Positions 1-5,462 of a DNA stretch of 6,644 bases are shown here, in pieces. Under the pieces are notes generated by a model. The model ran no database searches. It was not told where the DNA came from and worked only from the letters and a program-made list of their open reading frames with translations. The stretch is taken from contig JALVKK010000343.1 in assembly GCA_027033875.1 (NCBI GenBank), forward strand, positions 1 to 6,644. Reading direction: 5' to 3'. The translations under genes were made by a program, and so were the position numbers. Source of the stretch: Flavobacteriales bacterium (GTDB lineage: Bacteria > Bacteroidota > Bacteroidia > Flavobacteriales > Flavobacteriaceae). Numbering within the stretch: position 1 is the stretch's first letter; every line of letters starts with the position of its first letter.

Positions 1-2
1 AC

Positions 3-149
3 AAATTTTACGCAAAAATAATGGGATCAGGTGTATTGTTTATGGTCTTTATCCTTTTACCTTTATTTTTGTATCATCGCTATAAGGGAAAAAGTATTGA
101 AGATTACAGGTTTAAAGGTTTTAAAAACAATAATGAAAGTTCTGAATAA
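3..149 (+). CDS. C-terminal end of an unidentified membrane protein (5' partial)
   Basis: The frame is open from the window edge to a TAA at 147-149, giving 48 residues whose start lies outside the window. It begins KFYAKIMGSG, runs through one strongly hydrophobic segment of about 14 residues (VLFMVFILLPLFLY), then a basic stretch HRYKGK, and ends in a polar, Asn/Ser/Glu-rich tail. By the positive-inside rule this resembles the last transmembrane helix of an inner-membrane protein with a short cytoplasmic tail; that is inference. An internal ATG at 21-23 exists but the frame is already open before it. The stop is separated by one base from the stop of the convergent PAP2 gene, so the two transcripts must meet with no terminator visible between them. 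The family cannot be recognised from this fragment. Confidence 0.6.
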   Translation, partial: KFYAKIMGSGVLFMVFILLPLFLYHRYKGKSIEDYRFKGFKNNNESSE

Positions 150-150
150 A

Positions 151-693
151 TCAAAAGCGGTAATTTAATCCGGCATAATAATACTCACCATTTATATATA
201 CGTTGATACTCAACGTCTTATTCCTATTTTTTTGCATCGGTTTCACAAAAATATAAGCGTTAATAACACCAATACTTGCACCGGCAAGCACATCATAAAT
301 ATCATGTTTATTAGCTTTAATTCTTGTGTAGCCTGTAAAACCAGCCAGTAGATATGCCGGTATCCCTATTTTCCATCCATAACGTCTTTGTAAGAAAGCA
401 GCTCCGGAAAATGCCGATGCTGTATGACCGGACGGAAAAGCGTATTGTCCGCCGTTGGGACGTGGTTTATTGATGATACGTTTTAAAGTGTGAACACTTG
501 CAACAGTAATCGCATAACTTTTAATAAATTGCCAATAAGGTTTATCATTGTTTTGATAAAAAAAAGTTGAAGTCAGAGCCGTAGCCGGCAAGACAAATTG
601 CAAGACATCGCCGGAAGTTTCAAGCACTGTTTTTTGAGCAAAAACAATCGATGTTGAAAAATATAAAACTATGATAAACAGGCTGGTACGCAT
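151..693 (-). CDS. PAP2-family membrane phosphatase
   Basis: A 180-residue protein of the PAP2/acid phosphatase superfamily, which removes phosphate from lipid phosphates such as phosphatidate, undecaprenyl pyrophosphate or lipid A; the substrate here is unknown. All three signature motifs are present: K71-x6-R78-P79, P87-S-G-H90, and T123-R124-x5-H130-x3-D134, with Thr replacing the usual Ser in the third. H90 and H130 are the expected nucleophile and general-acid histidines. A signal-like hydrophobic N-terminus (about 4-19, ending FAQ) precedes several further hydrophobic segments (about 29-46, 53-69, 88-104, 108-125, 134-151). After the last segment comes a basic linker and a tyrosine-rich, strand-like tail ending in Phe. 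The start ATG shares its A with the TAA stop of the upstream lipoprotein gene (TAATG), which suggests translational coupling and supports this start. The family call is firm; calling it an LpxE/LpxF-type or UppP-type enzyme would be guesswork. Confidence 0.9.
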   Translation of the reverse strand: MRTSLFIIVLYFSTSIVFAQKTVLETSGDVLQFVLPATALTSTFFYQNNDKPYWQFIKSYAITVASVHTLKRIINKPRPNGGQYAFPSGHTASAFSGAAFLQRRYGWKIGIPAYLLAGFTGYTRIKANKHDIYDVLAGASIGVINAYIFVKPMQKNRNKTLSINVYINGEYYYAGLNYRF

Positions 694-1385
694 TAGAGCT
701 TTCGGTCTAATATTTTTTTGATTTCTTTGGCATATATTGATTGCCTTATTGTTTCGGGTAATATTTTATAGATAGTATCCAAAGCTTTCGGGTTATCGTA
801 AAATTCCATCATAGCTATATAAGGCGCAATAGCTTTGTCTTTATTTCTAAAAATAAAATTTAGAGTATAAAGTTTACGTTTGTATTGCAATTTTTCCAAT
901 TTTGTTCCCAAAGAATCAGCTTTTTGACTTAAATGCTGTTTTGCCGCTTCAAATTTAGCTTTAAACAAATCCATCTCTTTGTCGTTAAATTGCTTTATCA
1001 TTTTGTCATAAGCATTTTTTTCGATTTGATTTACCCCGCCTTTGACAATAGGTGTCAAACCGAAACTTTCAACATAAGTAAAAATGCGTATGGTGTCATT
1101 AAGATCGGCAAAAAATAATATCCGTCCGTCTTTAACTTCGGGTAATTCCAAAACCATTAATTGAGGTTCATCTATAGTTGTATGAAATTCAAAATTTTCA
1201 TTACCGTCAACCTTAATGGAATCTAAAGTAACCAAGCTGTCATTTTGTAATTTTTTGATTTGTAAACTGCCGAGACGTAAGCCTTTAACAGTTCCTTTTA
1301 TCAATAAGTTACCGGTTTGTTTTTGATTTTGACAGGTAATAAAACTCAAAATAAATATCAGTATTACAATCAATTTTTTCAACAT
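693..1385 (-). CDS. Putative lipoprotein with DUF4369-like domain, lacking a thioredoxin domain
   Basis: A 230-residue exported protein. Residues 1-17 are a basic then hydrophobic signal sequence, followed by Cys18 in the context FITC, which resembles a lipobox although Thr at -1 is uncommon. No acidic residues follow the Cys, so the Bacteroidota surface-export signal is absent and a periplasm-facing anchor is likely. Residues about 26-103 read like the beta-rich DUF4369 domain (IKGTVKGL, then SLVTLDSIKVDGNENFEF, and ILFFADLNDTIRIF). Residues about 118-228 are helical and highly charged. In many Bacteroidota proteins this arrangement is followed by a TlpA/ResA-like thioredoxin domain; here the protein stops just after the pattern SIYAKEIKKIL, with no CxxC. 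The gene runs straight into the PAP2 gene with a one-base stop/start overlap. The domain assignment is from remembered sequence pattern, and the function is unknown. Confidence 0.75.
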   Translation of the reverse strand: MLKKLIVILIFILSFITCQNQKQTGNLLIKGTVKGLRLGSLQIKKLQNDSLVTLDSIKVDGNENFEFHTTIDEPQLMVLELPEVKDGRILFFADLNDTIRIFTYVESFGLTPIVKGGVNQIEKNAYDKMIKQFNDKEMDLFKAKFEAAKQHLSQKADSLGTKLEKLQYKRKLYTLNFIFRNKDKAIAPYIAMMEFYDNPKALDTIYKILPETIRQSIYAKEIKKILDRKL

Positions 1386-1408
1386 ATAAATCAGATTTGA
1401 AAGGGGTG

Positions 1409-1438
1409 TAAAATTATAAAAAAAATCTTTTGTTCAAA
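1409..1438 (-). promoter_or_regulatory. Candidate Bacteroidota promoter for the lipoprotein-PAP2 unit
   Basis: On the minus strand TTTG (1438-1435) lies 18 nt before TAATTTTA (1416-1409), which matches the Bacteroidota -7 consensus TAnnTTTG at all but the last base; a TATAAT overlaps it. A start site a few bases further on would leave a leader of about 20 nt before the ATG at 1385. The region is very AT-rich, so a chance match is quite possible. Confidence 0.35.
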
Positions 1439-1461
1439 CAAATTTCGTTCAATAAATAAGA

Positions 1462-2280
1462 TCAAGGTTTCTGTTTGATACCGTAGTGTTTGTTGATTAA
1501 TTTTTCAAAGAAACGTCCGGATAGTACACAGAGCAAATAGGGGGTAAGCCGTTGCAAAAACAGACCGACATTGTAGCGAAGTTTAGGTTGTTTTTTTCTT
1601 AATATTTTACTGATTTTTTGTCCGAGAATTTCAGGATTTAAACCTTTTTCGACTTCTTCGTCAATCATTTTTAAGATTCGTGAATAATCGGCTTTATAAG
1701 GAGATTTTTCGTTAGTTCCGGTGTATAACCGACCGGCAGCAATATCCGTTCTAAAATCACCGGGTGCTATATCTATAACCTTGATATTAAACTGTTTAAC
1801 TTCGCTGCTTAAAGCTTCACTTACACGCATAACAGCTGATTTTGTAGCCGAATAAAAACCTCTGAGAGGCAAGCCTGTATAGCCGGCAATACTACTGATA
1901 TTTATGATAATACCGGCTTGTTGACGACGCATAACAGGTAATACTTTTTGAATGAGCGCAACAGGTCCGAATAAATTTACTTCAAAAACCTTTTTAATAT
2001 CGTTCACCGGTGTTTCTTCGATACTTCCTGTTGTTCCAATACCGGCATTATTGATTAAGATGTCAATTGTTTGTTCTTTTGATAAAACGTATCTTACCGC
2101 TTCGTCAATAGATTGGCTATTTGACAAATCCATTGGTACCCAAATATAATGTTCTGAAGATTGTTTTTTACGTGCTGTACCGTAAACTTTATAATTATTT
2201 AGAGACAAATGCCGGGCAATTGCGGAACCTAATCCACCGGAAGCACCGGTTAGTAATACGACTTTTTGATTTTGAGACAT
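1462..2280 (-). CDS. Classical short-chain dehydrogenase/reductase (SDR)
   Basis: A 272-residue NAD(P)-dependent oxidoreductase with a Rossmann fold. The cofactor loop TGASGGLG is at 11-18, Asp51 and NNAG (77-80) follow, and the catalytic set Asn102, Ser130, Tyr143 and Lys147 is complete (NISS and YSATK contexts). The PG motif is at 173-174 in APGDFRTD. Arg37 just after the second strand (GTARK) suggests NADP(H) over NAD(H). The length exceeds the roughly 250-residue core because of a basic C-terminal extension with a hydrophobic patch (about 238-256), as in SDRs acting on lipids or other hydrophobic substrates; membrane association is inference. The substrate cannot be read from sequence. 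The ATG start is 60 nt downstream of the SRP RNA, and the short gap contains an AT-rich stretch with TTTGACA at about 2313-2319 on the minus strand but no clear -7 box. No Shine-Dalgarno sequence is visible. The neighbours give no pathway hint. Confidence 0.92.
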   Translation of the reverse strand: MSQNQKVVLLTGASGGLGSAIARHLSLNNYKVYGTARKKQSSEHYIWVPMDLSNSQSIDEAVRYVLSKEQTIDILINNAGIGTTGSIEETPVNDIKKVFEVNLFGPVALIQKVLPVMRRQQAGIIINISSIAGYTGLPLRGFYSATKSAVMRVSEALSSEVKQFNIKVIDIAPGDFRTDIAAGRLYTGTNEKSPYKADYSRILKMIDEEVEKGLNPEILGQKISKILRKKQPKLRYNVGLFLQRLTPYLLCVLSGRFFEKLINKHYGIKQKP

Positions 2281-2330
2281 TTTTTACATTATTAATTATC
2301 GTATAAAACGAATTTGTCAAAAAAACAGAC

Positions 2331-2340
2331 AAAAAAAAAA
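2331..2340 (-). terminator. ffs: T-tract ending the SRP RNA transcript
   Basis: Ten consecutive T residues on the minus strand follow immediately after the closing arm CTTGCCG of the SRP RNA outer stem. A GC-rich stem directly followed by a T-tract fits intrinsic termination. It would also insulate the downstream dehydrogenase gene from the RNA transcript. Confidence 0.7.
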
Positions 2341-2436
2341 CGGCAAGCTACCTACATCGCACCGCTACAACTTTCTACCCTTGCTGCATTCCTGCCCTGG
2401 GGGATTCAAAAGGAGCTGGTCGTGTAGGACTTGCCG
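2341..2436 (-). ncRNA. ffs: Signal recognition particle RNA, short bacterial (4.5S-like) type
   Basis: This RNA of about 96 nt pairs with Ffh protein to target nascent membrane and secreted proteins to FtsY and the translocon. The conserved Ffh-binding tip is clear on the minus strand: CCAGG (2400-2396), GCA, the GGAA tetraloop (2392-2389), TGC, then AGCA and AGGG (2385-2378), which form the symmetric and asymmetric internal loops of helix 8. The molecule closes as one long rod: CGGCAAG (2436-2430) pairs with CTTGCCG (2347-2341), and just inside CCTACA (2428-2423) pairs with TGTAGG (2356-2351). There is no room for an Alu domain, so this is the short form lacking it, as usual in Gram-negative groups. 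A Bacteroidota promoter ends four bases before the 5' arm and a T-tract follows the 3' arm, so the gene is a self-contained transcription unit. Exact ends are uncertain by a few bases. Confidence 0.93.
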
Positions 2437-2439
2437 GTG

Positions 2440-2471
2440 CAAAGATAAACATTATTAGATTATTTATGCAA
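2440..2471 (-). promoter_or_regulatory. Bacteroidota sigma-A-type promoter of the SRP RNA gene
   Basis: On the minus strand TATCTTTG (2447-2440) matches the Bacteroidota -7 consensus TAnnTTTG at every defined position. TTG (2471-2469) lies 21 nt upstream, where the -33 element is expected. The predicted start falls at about 2436, the first base of the SRP RNA outer stem, so promoter and RNA boundary agree independently. Confidence 0.75.
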
Positions 2472-2566
2472 TTTTTATTTAAAAAAATTTTGGTGGTAGA
2501 TTCAATCAGCAAATGCAACTTTTAGATTTCAATTTTTCAATTCAAGGTTGCGATGCAAAATTTCTA

Positions 2567-5401
2567 CTATTCTCGATATGTTTCTATCGGATCGCAAGTG
2601 CAGTGTAAATTACGATCACCGTATGCATCGTCCACACGGGCAACTGCCGGCCAAAATTTATTTTCCCTGATATACGGCAACGGAAAAGCTGCTTTTTGAC
2701 GGGAATATTGGTGAAACCAAACATCATTTGTCAGCATATCTTGGGTATGAGGTGCATTTTTGAGCGGATTGTCGGTTTTATCATCTTTTATATCATCAAT
2801 CTCTTTTCGAATACTGATCATGGCTTCTGCAAAACGATCTAATTCTTTCTTGCTTTCACTTTCAGTAGGTTCAATCATCAGTGTATCGTGTACGGGAAAT
2901 GAGACCGTCGGGGCATGATACCCGTAGTCCATCAAGCGTTTGGCAATATCCATCACAGTTACACCTTTTTCTTTAAATAAACGACAATCGGCTATAAATT
3001 CATGTGCGGCTCTACCGCGTTCACCGGTATATAGTACCGGATAATAATCTTTGAGCAGAGCTTCGAGATAATTGGCATTGAGAATAGCATATTCGGTTGC
3101 TTTTTTCAAGCCTTCGGCTCCGGACATTCGGATATAAGCATAAGAGATAATGCTGACTAAAACAGACCCGTATGGTGCTGCGGCAACAGTACTGCCTCTA
3201 CTACCGCCGGTTTTAATCAAAGGGTGAGCAGGCAAAAATTCCGCCAGATGTTTTTTAACGGCAATAGGACCGACTCCGGGACCACCGCCACCGTGAGGTA
3301 TCGCAAAGGTTTTGTGTAAATTAAGATGACACACATCGGCACCGATGATAGCCGGACTGGTCAAGCCGACTTGTGCATTCATATTAGCCCCGTCCATATA
3401 GACTTGTCCGCCGTTTTGGTGAATAATATTCGTCATCTCTTTAATCGCCGATTCGAAAACACCATGTGTAGAGGGATAAGTTACCATAAAAACGGATAAG
3501 GTATCTTTATAAAGTTCGGCTTTTGCGCGTAAATCGGCAACATCAATATTACCTTCTGGTGTTGTATTAACGACAACAACTTTATGCCCTGCCATAACTG
3601 CCGAAGCCGGATTGGTACCGTGAGCCGAAGCCGGTATCAAAGCGATATTCCGTTTGGCTTCCCCGCGACTTTCGTGGTATTTTTTAATGGCTAACAAACC
3701 CGCATATTCACCGGAGGCACCGGAATTCGGTTGTAAGCTCACTGCATCAAGACCGGTGATTTCTTTTAGATAATTTTTTAAATTTTCTATAACAGTCATA
3801 TATCCGGCAGCTTGTTCTTGCGGGACAAAAGGGTGCAATGCGTGCCATCTGTCCCAACTAATCGGAAACATTTCCGTAGCGGCATTGAGTTTCATGGTAC
3901 ACGAACCGAGCGGTATCATCGATTGGGTTAAGGATAAATCTCGCCTTTCGAGTTTTTTGATATATCGCATCATTTCGGTCTCCGACTGATAGCTCTTAAA
4001 CACCTCTTGTTGCATAAAGTCATCCGAACGCAACAATCTGTCGGGGATAACGACAAAATCATCTTTTGTTTCAGGTAATTTTTTATCAAAAGCAAAAATC
4101 TGCAATATTTTTTCAATATCGGTTTCGGTTGTAAGTTCGTCAAGAGAAACAGCAACTAATTCATCGCCGTGAAAATAATTGAAATTTATTTGATTAGCTT
4201 CGGCAACCGGTTTGATATTATCGACTTTTGCGGGAATTAAAAGCGTATCAAAAAAGACATCGTTTACGGGTTTGTAACCGAGTTTTATTAAGCCGAAATA
4301 TAATTTTTTGGTCAAATCGTGTATTTGACCGGCAATTTTTTTCAGTCCTTCCGGACCTTGATATACGGCATACATACCCGAAAGCACCGCCAACAAGACT
4401 TGTGCCGTACAAATATTGGAAGTGGCTTTTTCGCGTTTGATATGTTGTTCACGGGTCTGAAGTGCCATACGTAGCGCTTTGTTGCCTTGTGCATCGAGGC
4501 TAACGCCTATGATACGTCCGGGGATATGTCGTTTGTAGGATTCTTTGGCAACAAAATAACCGGCATGCGGTCCGCCGTAAGCCATTGGTAAGCCGAATCG
4601 TTGTGTACTGCCGACAACTACGTCGGCGCCCCATTCGCCGGGTGGCGTTAATAGGCTTAATGCCATTAAATCGGCGGCAACGACCAAAGCTATATCCAAA
4701 TTATGTAATGTGTCGCCAAATTCTTTGTATTCATTGATTTTGCCCGTTGCAGACGGATATTGTACAATTGCTCCGAAATAACTTTCGTCAATCATAACAT
4801 TCCTATAATCGCCTTTGATAATTTCGATATCCAATGCTTTTGCTCTGGTTTGAAGCACCGCTAAAGTTTGCGGAAAAATATCTTGATCGACGAAGAAGCG
4901 TTTAACCCCGGCTTTTTTTTGTTGACGGTTGCGGGTATTATAAAACATCAACATAGCTTCGGCGGCTGCGGTTGCTTCGTCCAATAAAGAAGCGTTGGCA
5001 ATATCCAATCCCGTCAGTTCGGTAAGCATGGTCTGATAGTTAAGCAAAGCTTCCAAACGACCTTGCGAAATTTCGGGTTGATAGGGGGTATATGAAGTGT
5101 ACCAAGCCGGATTTTCCAAAATATTGCGCTGAATAACTCCGGGGATAGCGGTACGGTAGTAACCGAAACCTATGAATGTTTTGAAAATTTTATTTTGTTC
5201 GGATAATTGATGAATATGAGTCATAAACTCCGGTTCGCTCATTGCCGGTGGTAAATCCAAATCTTTTTTTAGACGGATATTATCCGGAATGGTTTCGTAT
5301 ATCAACTGTTCCATGTCCGTAACACCGATAGTCTGAAACATAGCAGGCAAATCTTCATTGCGAGGTCCGAGATGTCTATGGATAAACTTGTTGTCTTTCA
5401 T
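2567..5401 (-). CDS. gcvP: Glycine dehydrogenase (decarboxylating), glycine cleavage P-protein
   Basis: The PLP-dependent P-protein decarboxylates glycine and passes the aminomethyl group to the lipoyl arm of H-protein in the cytoplasmic glycine cleavage complex. The chosen ATG (5401-5399) gives 944 residues, the usual length for the fused single-chain form; both halves are present, so it is not the split GcvPA/GcvPB type. The PLP lysine is K697 in HLNLHKTF, followed by the loop GGGGPG at 704-709. Other family blocks are FIGFGYY (76-82), a TSYTPYQPEISQG block near 102-114, LGSCTMKLNAATEM (498-511), SGASGEYAG (560-568) and SAHGTNPAS (592-600). An in-frame TTG at 5431 would add ten residues but lies inside the pepT terminator hairpin, while MKDNKFIHRHLG is the expected N-terminus. 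No Shine-Dalgarno or glycine riboswitch is visible in the short leader. GcvT, GcvH and lipoamide dehydrogenase are not in the window. Confidence 0.98.
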   Translation of the reverse strand: MKDNKFIHRHLGPRNEDLPAMFQTIGVTDMEQLIYETIPDNIRLKKDLDLPPAMSEPEFMTHIHQLSEQNKIFKTFIGFGYYRTAIPGVIQRNILENPAWYTSYTPYQPEISQGRLEALLNYQTMLTELTGLDIANASLLDEATAAAEAMLMFYNTRNRQQKKAGVKRFFVDQDIFPQTLAVLQTRAKALDIEIIKGDYRNVMIDESYFGAIVQYPSATGKINEYKEFGDTLHNLDIALVVAADLMALSLLTPPGEWGADVVVGSTQRFGLPMAYGGPHAGYFVAKESYKRHIPGRIIGVSLDAQGNKALRMALQTREQHIKREKATSNICTAQVLLAVLSGMYAVYQGPEGLKKIAGQIHDLTKKLYFGLIKLGYKPVNDVFFDTLLIPAKVDNIKPVAEANQINFNYFHGDELVAVSLDELTTETDIEKILQIFAFDKKLPETKDDFVVIPDRLLRSDDFMQQEVFKSYQSETEMMRYIKKLERRDLSLTQSMIPLGSCTMKLNAATEMFPISWDRWHALHPFVPQEQAAGYMTVIENLKNYLKEITGLDAVSLQPNSGASGEYAGLLAIKKYHESRGEAKRNIALIPASAHGTNPASAVMAGHKVVVVNTTPEGNIDVADLRAKAELYKDTLSVFMVTYPSTHGVFESAIKEMTNIIHQNGGQVYMDGANMNAQVGLTSPAIIGADVCHLNLHKTFAIPHGGGGPGVGPIAVKKHLAEFLPAHPLIKTGGSRGSTVAAAPYGSVLVSIISYAYIRMSGAEGLKKATEYAILNANYLEALLKDYYPVLYTGERGRAAHEFIADCRLFKEKGVTVMDIAKRLMDYGYHAPTVSFPVHDTLMIEPTESESKKELDRFAEAMISIRKEIDDIKDDKTDNPLKNAPHTQDMLTNDVWFHQYSRQKAAFPLPYIRENKFWPAVARVDDAYGDRNLHCTCDPIETYRE

Positions 5402-5423
5402 GTTCTTTATATTATGGTTTAAC

Positions 5424-5455
5424 AAAAACAACCTGCTTATTGATAAGCAGGTTGT
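5424..5455 (-). terminator. Intrinsic terminator after pepT
   Basis: A perfect 12-bp inverted repeat (arms 5428-5439 and 5444-5455, core AACCTGCTTA / TAAGCAGGTT) encloses the 4-nt loop TCAA as read on the minus strand. A run of five T residues (5428-5424) follows, its first base also closing the stem. It begins 7 nt after the pepT stop codon. The opposite strand has no T-run after the stem, so it acts only in the minus direction. The T-tract ends 22 bases before the gcvP start codon. Confidence 0.88.
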
Positions 5456-5462
5456 AAGTTAA

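Noticed and set aside
933..1118. Plus-strand frame of 61 residues opposite the lipoprotein gene
   Set aside because: Short, no motif, and entirely within the minus-strand gene; judged a shadow frame.
1418..1442. Possible terminator for the SDR gene: TTTGT/ACAAA hairpin followed by eight T residues on the minus strand
   Set aside because: The stem has only five pairs with a single G-C, three bases separate it from the T-run, and the same bases serve the candidate promoter. Too weak to call.
1952..2306. Plus-strand frames opposite the SDR gene (1952-2149 and 2121-2306)
   Set aside because: Both overlap a full SDR with an intact active site and show no domain of their own.
2281..2330. TTGACA-like promoter in front of the SDR gene
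   Set aside because: A TTTGACA exists, but no TAnnTTTG-like -7 element lies at a suitable distance; the AT-rich context makes chance matches likely.
2500..2566. Possible gcvP terminator: GCAAC ... GTTGC pairing downstream of the stop codon
   Set aside because: Only five pairs with a loop of nearly 30 nt and no T-tract right after it. No clear terminator is seen in this gap.
3970..4440. Short frames at 3970-4155 (minus, alternate frame) and 4228-4440 (plus) inside gcvP
   Set aside because: Contained within gcvP, which is intact in its own frame; no independent coding signal.
5402..5462. Glycine riboswitch upstream of gcvP
   Set aside because: The gap is only 61 bases and is filled by the terminator hairpin; a glycine aptamer is far longer and none of its conserved pattern is present.
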